A program made the translations under genes and the position numbers. DNA of 35,167 bases from Candidatus Symbiothrix sp. (lineage in GTDB: Bacteria > Bacteroidota > Bacteroidia > Bacteroidales > Azobacteroidaceae), in contig JAITXK010000177.1 of NCBI GenBank assembly GCA_031284765.1, forward strand, positions 1 to 35,167. The letters run 5' to 3'. The notes under the pieces were generated by a model. That model was not told the origin of the DNA and did not search any database. It was given only the letters and a program-made list of their open reading frames with translations. Below, in pieces: positions 1 through 6,468 of the stretch (its first letter is position 1; every line of letters starts with the position of its first letter).

Positions 1-2
1 TG

Positions 3-173
3 CTTTACAGCAATGATTTCAATCACCCAATGGTCAATGATTATATAAAGGGTTGGAAATTATTTTACGCGGTATTAGTTCTATTTCGATGGAATAAGTA
101 TGCAGGTGATTTATTAGGACACAGGTTGTTAAGTAGGATGAGGGCGATAAAGAAATTTGTCTTAACTTTGTAG
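3..173 (+). CDS. 3' end of an unidentified protein (partial)
   Basis: One plus-strand frame is open from the window edge to a TAG at 171-173, giving 56 residues with no start inside the window. The visible part has a short hydrophobic patch (LFYAVLVLFRW) and then a basic tail (RLLSRMRAIKKFVLTL), which reads like a natural C-terminus rather than a chance frame. I do not recognise the family. It converges on the acyltransferase gene at 448-1596, with a long inverted repeat between them. Being cut by the window edge, it cannot be assigned a function. It could still be a chance open frame of this length. Confidence 0.45.
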   Translation, partial: LYSNDFNHPMVNDYIKGWKLFYAVLVLFRWNKYAGDLLGHRLLSRMRAIKKFVLTL

Positions 174-180
174 CTATGAA

Positions 181-372
181 TAAAATCCTCTGCTCGGCGA
201 AGGCTCTGCCCAATGTCGTCAACTTAAGTATTTGCATATTATTTTCTTTAAGTATGCACAATAGCTAAGAATGATTCCAAAGGCTTTTTATATAAAATTT
301 GTCATAAAAATTTTGACATCTTTTCCTTAAGTTGACGACTTTGGGCTGGAGCCTTCGCCGAGCGGGACTTTA
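181..372. repeat. Long imperfect inverted repeat (MITE-like or convergent hairpin)
   Basis: Left arm 193-228 and right arm 326-362 are near-perfect reverse complements over about 37 bp (one indel, two mismatches). They start with CTCGGCGAAGGCTC and end at a shared GTCGTCAACTTAAG. Weaker similarity (TAAAATCC / TAAAGTCC) extends the ends to 181 and 372. The roughly 97-bp loop is AT-rich and has no convincing gene; a 30-codon frame starts at 176. The repeat lies between two convergent genes, so it may be a non-autonomous insertion, a remnant, or a strong bidirectional RNA hairpin. Confidence 0.75.
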
Positions 373-447
373 GCACTATCAATCGCTATTTCGCGTATTT
401 CCTTAGCATCCATATTGTTGGATTGTTTTTGTTAGTCGTTTTTTGGG

Positions 448-1596
448 TTATATACCGAAAGCTTCCAACTGATTTTTTACCGGATTGGCATACATTACCA
501 GTATCTTTTCGCGCAAGAAAGGAAGGTCTTTGCCGGTCAAATCAATTTTAGCTAATTGTGCATCCAAGTACGTTTGGATGTTTTGAACGTCTTCCTCGCT
601 GTATTCTTTTGCAAAGCGGTTGTTGCCCTCCAGCAAGTCATAAGCGATATAATTGATGGGATAGAAATGGTAATTCTGAAATATTCCTTTATCAATTAGT
701 GTAGCGACAGCCAAAATCACTTCGTTTTTTGGTAATTCGGAATCCAATTTTTCAAGTTCGGCATTCACAGGCAGGCCGATTTGGAAATGAATATTGCCTT
801 TGTATCCGAATATTCCGGTTTGCATATTCAACAAATCATCCTCAGGAGATTTTTGAAATTCCGGATTATCCCGTTTTTGTTGAAATTCTTTGGCTTTCAG
901 GTAATCGCAAGGGTCGTATTCGTAAGACATCGACACTGGGGTGATATTCAATTCTTTGATAGCCGTCAGGAAATCGGCATCGCTGCTCATAGCTAACATT
1001 TTGAGCAGACTGTCCTGCGTGCGGTCGTTGGAATCTTTGGCTCGTCCCTCGCGTTGTGCAATCCAAACCGATTCATGCTTTTCGCAAATGGCATAACGAA
1101 TGTATTTGGAAAGATGGCTCGAAACTTCCAACATCTGGCGAATGGAAACGCCCCGCTTCACAATAAAACTTTTGTTCAGGCGAACGATGTCTTCAATCCA
1201 TGGATGCAATAATAAATTATCGCCGATGGCAATTTCCGTGGTGTCGTATCCGGCGGACAGCAACATCACGCACAATAAAGCAGCATCCAGCACAATGTCT
1301 CGATGGTTGGATATATAGGTATAAGCAATCCCTTTTTCTACATTTTCAAAACCGGTACAATTAATCGAACCGGCCGAACGTCCCACCACATTATAAACCG
1401 TATCTTTAATCAATTTGTGTTGAAAATCCCACTTGTTTTTGAATGAGCGAAACAAGGCAACAAATTGCTCCCAATCCAAATCGGGAAAAACAAAGCGCAT
1501 GGCGCGTTGAAACTTCGGGTCGTTTACCAGGCGGTCGATGGCTGCCGCTACCTCGTTGTCGTTATACGGACGAATATCATCAAATTCAGCGCTCAT
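448..1596 (-). CDS. PlsC-type 1-acyl-glycerol-3-phosphate acyltransferase family protein
   Basis: This 382-residue protein belongs to the glycerolipid acyltransferase group, which transfers fatty acyl chains to (lyso)phosphatidate or related lipids at the inner membrane. It shows the catalytic block SNHRDIVLD at about residues 96-104 and the phosphate-binding block REGRAKDSND about 85 residues later, followed by the PVSMSYEYDPCDYLKA segment. The catalytic histidine and aspartate are separated by five residues instead of the usual four. The start is taken as the ATG at 1596, which overlaps the ddl stop region by 11 nt; a frame extended upstream would need TTG. It is the last gene of the minus-strand operon after the PASTA gene, rluD and ddl. 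The acyl acceptor cannot be told from sequence. Confidence 0.85.
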   Translation of the reverse strand: MSAEFDDIRPYNDNEVAAAIDRLVNDPKFQRAMRFVFPDLDWEQFVALFRSFKNKWDFQHKLIKDTVYNVVGRSAGSINCTGFENVEKGIAYTYISNHRDIVLDAALLCVMLLSAGYDTTEIAIGDNLLLHPWIEDIVRLNKSFIVKRGVSIRQMLEVSSHLSKYIRYAICEKHESVWIAQREGRAKDSNDRTQDSLLKMLAMSSDADFLTAIKELNITPVSMSYEYDPCDYLKAKEFQQKRDNPEFQKSPEDDLLNMQTGIFGYKGNIHFQIGLPVNAELEKLDSELPKNEVILAVATLIDKGIFQNYHFYPINYIAYDLLEGNNRFAKEYSEEDVQNIQTYLDAQLAKIDLTGKDLPFLREKILVMYANPVKNQLEAFGI

Positions 1597-2572
1597 ATTC
1601 AGCTTCAATTATTTCGGTTAATACATCGGTCATATTCAGGCCGGCGGCACGTACTTGTTGGGGAATAAAACTCGTGGCGGTCATGCCGGGCGTGGTATTT
1701 ACTTCCAATAAATGAATTTTGTTTTCCGGAGAAATAATGTAATCAACCCGGATAATGCCTTTGGCGCCGATCCAATCGTAAATCCGCGCCGTTAATTGTT
1801 GCACTTCTTCCGTCAATGGATTGGAAATACGGGCGGGCGTAATTTCTTCCACGCTCGCAGGATTATATTTGGCATCAAAATCGAAAAACTCATTCTTGCT
1901 GACCACTTCGGTTACCGGAAAAACGGTTGTTTTGCCGCTCGCCTTATAGCATCCGCAGGTAACTTCCATGCCGGAGATAAACCGTTCGATAATGACTTCC
2001 TTCCCTTCGTCAAATGCAACAGCAATAGCCTGTTGCATTTGCTCCAAGACCATTACTTTCGTTGTTCCGCAACTCGAACCGCCATCGTTGGGCTTCACAA
2101 ATACAGGCAAGCCTAATTCGGCAACGACCTGTTCGGAGGCAATGCTTTTGCCTTTCCGCAACAAAATTGATGCAGCCGTCCGGACACCGAAATGATTCAG
2201 AAAATGATTGCAATAATATTTATTAAAGGTCAAAGCTGCCGCCAAAACCCCGCAACCAGAGTACGGAACAGCCATCATTTCCAAATAACCCTGCAACAAT
2301 CCGTTTTCGCCCGGAGTGCCATGAATGGTAATGTAGGCAAAATCAAATTTTAATTTTCCTCCCTTGCCCATAAAACTGAAGTCGCTTTTGTCGAGCATGA
2401 TTTCCATTTGTTCATTCGGTTTAACGACCCATTTGTCTTTGGTAATCTGCACAATATAGACATTGTATTTCGTTTTGTCGATAAACGAATAAATACCCAT
2501 TGCGCTTTTCAGCGATACCACAAATTCGGAGGAATATCCTCCGGCAACGATGGCAATGTTTTTTTTATTCAT
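1586..2572 (-). CDS. ddl: D-alanine--D-alanine ligase
   Basis: This ATP-grasp ligase of 328 residues joins two D-alanines in the cytoplasm to give the terminal dipeptide of the peptidoglycan stem, the substrate used by MurF. Family marks are an N-terminal Rossmann-like part with HGTPGENGLLQGYLE, the ATP-binding VKPNDGGSSCGTTKV, the EVTCGCY strand and the C-terminal metal/phosphate motif LLEVNTTPGMTATS. Length is normal. Its ATG lies inside the rluD stop region (8-nt overlap), and its 3' end overlaps the acyltransferase start, so translation is probably coupled along the operon. It sits outside the dcw cluster but only about 2.2 kb from mraZ, on the opposite strand. Confidence 0.95.
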   Translation of the reverse strand: MNKKNIAIVAGGYSSEFVVSLKSAMGIYSFIDKTKYNVYIVQITKDKWVVKPNEQMEIMLDKSDFSFMGKGGKLKFDFAYITIHGTPGENGLLQGYLEMMAVPYSGCGVLAAALTFNKYYCNHFLNHFGVRTAASILLRKGKSIASEQVVAELGLPVFVKPNDGGSSCGTTKVMVLEQMQQAIAVAFDEGKEVIIERFISGMEVTCGCYKASGKTTVFPVTEVVSKNEFFDFDAKYNPASVEEITPARISNPLTEEVQQLTARIYDWIGAKGIIRVDYIISPENKIHLLEVNTTPGMTATSFIPQQVRAAGLNMTDVLTEIIEAEYER

Positions 2573-3596
2573 ATTTTCTCCATTTCTTAATTAAATTCGT
2601 CATATCTTCAGGGACAGGGCTTTCCAGGAAAATTTCTTCTCCAGTGCGCGGATGAACAAACCCCAGCGTTTGGGCATGCAAAACTTGCCTCGGACAGATA
2701 TCGAAACAATTTTGAATAAACTGTTTATATTTTGTGTGATGCGTTCCTTTTAGCATTTCGTTTCCACCGTAGCGTGCATCATTAAATAAGGTATGTCCGA
2801 TGTATTTCATGTGTACGCGAATTTGGTGGGTACGCCCCGTTTCCAAACGACATTCAATCAAGGTAACATAGCCGAAGCGTTCCAATACGCGGTAGTGCGT
2901 AACGGCCGGTTTACCCGTGTCGCCATCGGGAAAAACCATCATTTGCATTTTGTCGCGCGGGTTCCGTCCGAGATTGCCTTCGATACGGCCTTCATCGGCT
3001 TTCACGTTGCCCCACACTAAGGCAATGTATTGGCGTTTCGTTGTTTTATTGAAAAATTGCAGACCCAAATGTGTTTTGGCATCGGGATTTTTGGCAATCA
3101 CCAACAGGCCTGAAGTATCTTTGTCAATCCGATGTACCAATCCCAAGCGCGGGTCGTTGTCGGGAGGCAATTCGCCTTTCTGTTGCAAATGCCAGGCTAT
3201 GGCATTGACCAAAGTGCCGGTATAATTGCCATGCCCGGGATGAACGACTAAGCCGGGCGGTTTATCCACTACCAGCACATCATCATCTTCATATACAATA
3301 TTTAAAGGAATGTTTTCGGGAATGATTTCAAACTCGTGGCGCGGACGGTCCATAACCATCGTAATTACATCGAGCGGTTTAACTTTGTAATTGTCTTTGA
3401 CCGGAAGGCCATTCGCCCAAATATATCCGGCATCGGCAGCTTGTTGAATGCGGTTGCGGGAAGCGCCGGTAATACGATCTACCAAGAATTTATCCACACG
3501 TAATAAGGTTTGGCCTTTGTCGGCCACAAAGCGGAAGTGTTCGTATAATTCCTGTTCTTCGCTATCGTCTTCTATTTCATCCTTCCAGTCTTCCAT
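2565..3596 (-). CDS. rluD: RluD-type 23S rRNA pseudouridine synthase with S4 domain
   Basis: A 343-residue RluA-family pseudouridine synthase. An acidic N-terminal tail is followed by an S4 RNA-binding domain at about residues 30-85 (LLRVDKFLVDRITGASRNRI) and then the catalytic domain, with the HRIDKDTSGLLV block and catalytic Asp158. The C-terminal part has the family motif LETGRTHQIRVH. The S4 plus RluA arrangement fits RluD or RluC, which modify 23S rRNA uridines; the exact target is inferred. It is followed by ddl with an 8-nt overlap and preceded by the PASTA gene, with 9 nt between them. Confidence 0.9.
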   Translation of the reverse strand: MEDWKDEIEDDSEEQELYEHFRFVADKGQTLLRVDKFLVDRITGASRNRIQQAADAGYIWANGLPVKDNYKVKPLDVITMVMDRPRHEFEIIPENIPLNIVYEDDDVLVVDKPPGLVVHPGHGNYTGTLVNAIAWHLQQKGELPPDNDPRLGLVHRIDKDTSGLLVIAKNPDAKTHLGLQFFNKTTKRQYIALVWGNVKADEGRIEGNLGRNPRDKMQMMVFPDGDTGKPAVTHYRVLERFGYVTLIECRLETGRTHQIRVHMKYIGHTLFNDARYGGNEMLKGTHHTKYKQFIQNCFDICPRQVLHAQTLGFVHPRTGEEIFLESPVPEDMTNLIKKWRKYE

Positions 3597-3605
3597 AGCG
3601 GGAAA

Positions 3606-4223
3606 TTAATACCACGATTCGTCTGTTCCGTTTTCAGCAGGGAATTCCAGGTTTTCGGGAAGTTCAACGGCCGGATCGCCCGAATTAACCAAAAGCATCA
3701 ACGAAGTAGAAGCCGGAATGCGTTCGCCGGCATTTATTTTTTGCCCGCGGCTGTCTTCCAAGCCGACGACCAAATCTTTATACAATCCGGGAATATGTTT
3801 TATGTTTACATTTTCAAACCCGGTGGAGGTCAATTTGGCGGAAGCATTTTGTTGCGACATATCCAAGACCGGGGGGATGGTCAATAATCGTGCCGTATAA
3901 GCATTGAGGGTAAGATAAATGGTGCGACCGGTTTTTACATGGGTTCCGATAGGGGGAACCGTTTCCAAAATCACACCGGGGGTTTGATTTTTGACATAAA
4001 TCGAATCAACCACAGCGTACAGCAAATCTTTTTCTGTAAAAAACCGGGCGGCGACTTCAATTTTCAATCCTTTTACATCGGGAACGGGAACTTCTTGACC
4101 GTGCTGCGTATAGCTATTCAAGCCCATCAGAACGATACCGACTAAAATAATCAATACCCCCAAGGCCAGCAACGCATGGATAGTGTAAACATTAATTAAT
4201 AACTTCCGTATTTTTATTTTCAT
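3606..4223 (-). CDS. Membrane-anchored PASTA-domain protein
   Basis: 205 residues. A basic N-terminus (MKIKIRKLL) leads into one transmembrane helix (about residues 10-35), after which the protein is predicted to face the periplasm. Two PASTA-like domains follow: one beginning VPDVKGLKIEVAARFF, the second from about residue 115 (LLTIPPVLDMSQQNASAKL), with a short acidic tail. PASTA domains are known to bind peptidoglycan or muropeptides, but no kinase or transpeptidase domain is attached here. The start is placed at the ATG at 4223; an upstream in-frame extension would be hydrophobic and lie over the promoter. It heads the operon with rluD, ddl and the acyltransferase, so a role linked to cell-wall synthesis is plausible but inferred. 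Confidence 0.85.
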   Translation of the reverse strand: MKIKIRKLLINVYTIHALLALGVLIILVGIVLMGLNSYTQHGQEVPVPDVKGLKIEVAARFFTEKDLLYAVVDSIYVKNQTPGVILETVPPIGTHVKTGRTIYLTLNAYTARLLTIPPVLDMSQQNASAKLTSTGFENVNIKHIPGLYKDLVVGLEDSRGQKINAGERIPASTSLMLLVNSGDPAVELPENLEFPAENGTDESWY

Positions 4224-4242
4224 AATCCTGTATAAAATCAAG

Positions 4243-4250
4243 CAAAAATA
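4243..4250 (-). promoter_or_regulatory. -7 element of the PASTA-rluD-ddl operon
   Basis: On the minus strand this reads TATTTTTG, a full match to the Bacteroidetes -7 pattern TAnnTTTG. It lies 20 nt upstream of the PASTA gene start and just beyond the rpmH terminator. No good -33 TTG is seen at the expected spacing, so it is a candidate only. Confidence 0.4.
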
Positions 4251-4273
4251 CAAAAAAAAACGATAATAAAACA

Positions 4274-4306
4274 TACAGGGAATAAACTTTTGGTCTATTC
4301 CCTGTA
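4274..4306 (-). terminator. Rho-independent terminator of rpmH
   Basis: A perfect 11-bp stem, TACAGGGAATA against TATTCCCTGTA, with an 11-nt loop, 31 nt after the rpmH stop. In the minus direction it is followed by TGTTTTATTATCG and then a run of nine T, which suits an intrinsic terminator. It separates rpmH from the PASTA operon. Confidence 0.7.
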
Positions 4307-4336
4307 ATATGTCTAAACCTTTCGGCTATTTATGCA

Positions 4337-4483
4337 TTAAAACTCATCGGACACGCTTAATTTTTTGCGGCCTTTCGCTCTGCGTGAAGCCAATACTCTG
4401 CGCCCGTTAGCGGTTTCCATACGACTACGGAAGCCGTGTTTGTTTTTTCTTTTTCTGTTGTGTGGTTGAAATGTCCGTTTCAT
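4337..4483 (-). CDS. rpmH: 50S ribosomal protein L34
   Basis: A 48-codon gene encoding the very basic L34 protein of the large ribosomal subunit. The translation starts MKRTFQPHNRKRKNKHGF and ends with a KLSVSDEF tail. It contains the invariant core GFRSRMETANGRRVLASRR, which identifies it without doubt. It has its own canonical promoter (4521-4552) and terminator (4274-4306), so it is probably monocistronic and strongly expressed. It lies between the PASTA-rluD-ddl operon and the divergent dcw cluster. Confidence 0.97.
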   Translation of the reverse strand: MKRTFQPHNRKRKNKHGFRSRMETANGRRVLASRRAKGRKKLSVSDEF

Positions 4484-4520
4484 GATTCTTATATTGTTAT
4501 TTATTCATCCAAATGGGTCG

Positions 4521-4552
4521 CAAAGGTAGGATTTTTTTTTTAACTGTGCAAA
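4521..4552 (-). promoter_or_regulatory. rpmH promoter (Bacteroidetes type)
   Basis: On the minus strand TTTG (4552-4549), exactly 20 nt of spacer containing an A-tract, then TACCTTTG (4528-4521). This is a textbook match to the Bacteroidetes primary-sigma pattern TTTG-N19/20-TAnnTTTG. The predicted transcript start is near 4514, leaving a leader of about 30 nt. Confidence 0.75.
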
Positions 4553-4658
4553 TAGTTTTTTTAGTTTTTATTCAACTAATCGGTTAATACCCGTATAAAT
4601 CCACCTAAACGGTGTTATCTGCCTGCCATGGCCACCACTTTTACAAGCTACCCATAAC

Positions 4659-4700
4659 TTGTTGATAACTAAGTTTACAGATTGTTGATAACTTAGTATA
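4659..4700. repeat. Two direct repeats with DnaA-box-like cores
   Basis: Two 19-bp repeats (4659-4677 and 4682-4700; 17 of 19 identical) start 23 bp apart, about two helical turns. Each begins TTGTTGATAACT. The complement TTATCAACA differs from the DnaA box TTATCCACA at one position. They lie directly upstream of the putative MraZ boxes in the rpmH-mraZ divergent region. A protein-binding role is inferred from spacing and position. Confidence 0.55.
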
Positions 4701-4724
4701 GGGAAAATTAGGTAGATATAGGGA
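4699..4724 (+). promoter_or_regulatory. Putative MraZ operator upstream of mraZ
   Basis: Three near-identical pentamers, TAGGG, TAGGT and TAGGG, start at 4699, 4709 and 4719, separated by exactly 5 nt each. Known MraZ operators consist of three or more short G-rich direct repeats at 10-bp pitch just upstream of mraZ, so both architecture and position fit. A weak -7 element (TACTTTTA, 4732-4739) follows at once. MraZ bound here would overlap the promoter and repress its own operon. Confidence 0.6.
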
Positions 4725-4766
4725 AAATATGTACTTTTACGCTGTTTTTTAGACACTTGTAAAAAT

Positions 4767-5228
4767 ATGGAAGATTATACCGGCAATATTGGAGCAAAAT
4801 TGGACACGCAAGGGCGTGTTCCCGTGCCTGTTGTCTTCCGTCGAATATTACAACAAACGGGCAATAACACGCTGTATATTCGTCCCGATACCTATCGCAA
4901 GTGTTTGGTGTTGTATTCTCTACCAGCATGGGAAGCCGAAAAATCAAAATGGAGGGAACGCTTGGATTTATTGGATGAAGAAGAAAGTGGTTTCTATGAA
5001 TGCATGATTTCCGACACTCAACAAGTGGAAATGGACAGTGTAGGAAGAATTCAAATTCCTAAATGCTCTTTGCAGTCGGCCGGAATTACCGGTGAAGTGC
5101 GTTTTGTCGGCGTCGATAACACCATTAAATTATGGAATCCCGACCATTATGACGAATTTATTCGCATCAGCCGCGAAAACTTCAAAGCGAACGCGAAGAA
5201 ATTTTTAAGTAAACCGAAAGCAGAATAA
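4767..5228 (+). CDS. mraZ: Transcriptional regulator MraZ
   Basis: A 153-residue protein made of two SpoVT/AbrB-like DNA-binding halves. The DxxGRxxxP signature appears twice: LDTQGRVPVP at residues 12-21 and MDSVGRIQIP from residue 89. MraZ oligomerises as a ring and binds short direct repeats upstream of its own gene to control the division and cell-wall cluster. A matching repeat array lies at 4699-4724. It is the first gene of the dcw operon, and rsmH starts 8 nt after its stop. The length is near the usual 140-155 residues. Confidence 0.95.
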   Translation: MEDYTGNIGAKLDTQGRVPVPVVFRRILQQTGNNTLYIRPDTYRKCLVLYSLPAWEAEKSKWRERLDLLDEEESGFYECMISDTQQVEMDSVGRIQIPKCSLQSAGITGEVRFVGVDNTIKLWNPDHYDEFIRISRENFKANAKKFLSKPKAE

Positions 5229-5236
5229 TAGACAAA

Positions 5237-6151
5237 ATGAGCGATACGCCAACATATCATGTACCTGCGCTTTTACCTGAAAGCCTTGCCGGATTGAATA
5301 TTCAACCCGCCGGCATCTATGTGGATGTCACTTTTGGCGGAGGCGGTCATTCCAAAGCCATCTTGAACCGGTTGAATGCTTCGGGACGACTTTTCGGTTT
5401 CGACCAGGACGAAGATGCTGAAAAGAACATCGTTTCCGACCCTCGCTTCACCTTTGTGCGGGGCAATTTCCGCTACCTCATGCCGTTCATGGATTGGCAC
5501 GATGTACAAGTGATTGATGGCGTGTTGGCCGATTTGGGCGTTTCTTCCCATCATTTTGATGATGAAACACGCGGATTCTCGTTCCGCTTCGATGGCGAAT
5601 TAGACATGCGGATGAACAAACGCGCAGGCAAAACCGCTGCCGAAATTCTTCATTCCTATACGGAAGAAAATTTGGCGAATGTCTTGTATCTCTACGGCGA
5701 ACTGCACAATTCACGAGCCATCGCCAGAGCCATTGTGCAAGCAAGAAATAACAAAAAGATTCAAAAGATCAGTGATTTGATAGCCGTTTTAAAACCGTTT
5801 TGCAGTCGCGAGAAAGAAAAGAAGTATTTGGCGCAAGCCTTTCAAGCCTTGCGGATTGAAGTCAACGGCGAAATGGAGGCATTGAAAGAAATGCTCGAAC
5901 AGGCCACGCAATTATTGAAGCCCGCCGGCGGTAGATTGGTTGTCATCACGTATCACTCGTTGGAAGACCGTTTGGTAAAGAACTTTTTCAGGGCCGGCAA
6001 CTTTGAAGGAGAAGTTCAAAAAGACTTTTACGGGAATATACAGTCACCGTTTCGAATCATTAATAATAAGGTAATTGTTCCGAATGAAGAAGAAATCGAA
6101 CGAAACCCGCGTTCGCGAAGTGCAAAACTAAGGATAGCAGAAAAGATATGA
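5237..6151 (+). CDS. rsmH: 16S rRNA (cytosine(1402)-N(4))-methyltransferase RsmH
   Basis: 304 residues; a SAM-dependent methyltransferase that N4-methylates C1402 of 16S rRNA. Visible motifs are the SAM-binding DVTFGGGGHS, FGFDQDEDAE, the DGVLADLGVSSHHFD block, and the RGFSFRFDGELDMRMN motif that is diagnostic for MraW/RsmH. The C-terminus ends in the usual RNPRSRSAKLR. It follows mraZ with an 8-nt gap and overlaps the FtsL-like gene by 4 nt (ATGA), indicating coupled translation. Confidence 0.97.
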   Translation: MSDTPTYHVPALLPESLAGLNIQPAGIYVDVTFGGGGHSKAILNRLNASGRLFGFDQDEDAEKNIVSDPRFTFVRGNFRYLMPFMDWHDVQVIDGVLADLGVSSHHFDDETRGFSFRFDGELDMRMNKRAGKTAAEILHSYTEENLANVLYLYGELHNSRAIARAIVQARNNKKIQKISDLIAVLKPFCSREKEKKYLAQAFQALRIEVNGEMEALKEMLEQATQLLKPAGGRLVVITYHSLEDRLVKNFFRAGNFEGEVQKDFYGNIQSPFRIINNKVIVPNEEEIERNPRSRSAKLRIAEKI

Positions 6152-6462
6152 GCAAGAGAAATTTCCGTTACTTTATTATTGGCGACTGGCTGAAAGAAGA
6201 TTTTGTTATCAAGCAATCGAAATTATTGGTATTGATTGTGTTTTTGATTATCGTGTTCATCAGCAATGACTATGCCTGTCAGAAAAAAATGAAGCAGATA
6301 GAAGTTTTACAGGATAGTTTGAATAACGTGAAATACGAAAATCTGACTCTTTCCACCCGATTGACTTCGGCGAGCCGTCAATCGCAAATCGAATCGTTAT
6401 TGGAATCAAAAGGTCTTGATTTGGCAGCCCCGCAAGCGCCCGCATTTGAAATTCGTAAATAA
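6148..6462 (+). CDS. ftsL: FtsL-like cell division protein
   Basis: A 104-residue small bitopic protein: cytoplasmic N-terminus, one transmembrane helix (about residues 26-40, LLVLIVFLIIVFI), then a periplasmic coiled-coil region (QIEVLQDSLNNVKYENLTLSTRL). Sequence conservation in FtsL is weak, so the call rests on size, topology and place between rsmH and ftsI, where ftsL is expected. FtsL joins the FtsQLB complex that activates septal FtsWI. Its ATG overlaps the rsmH stop, and ftsI begins 6 nt after it. Confidence 0.75.
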   Translation: MSKRNFRYFIIGDWLKEDFVIKQSKLLVLIVFLIIVFISNDYACQKKMKQIEVLQDSLNNVKYENLTLSTRLTSASRQSQIESLLESKGLDLAAPQAPAFEIRK

Positions 6463-6468
6463 AAAGAG

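Noticed and set aside
163..170. Promoter for a small gene at 176
   Set aside because: TAACTTTG fits the -7 pattern but no -33 element is at the right spacing, and the 30-codon frame shows no family features.
34..261. 75-codon minus-strand frame at the left edge
   Set aside because: It runs through the inverted repeat at 181-372 and is antisense to the partial plus-strand gene; there is no family feature.
4568..4756. 62-codon minus-strand frame with a GTG start in the rpmH-mraZ region
   Set aside because: It covers the mraZ promoter, the MraZ boxes and the direct repeats; no homology is evident.
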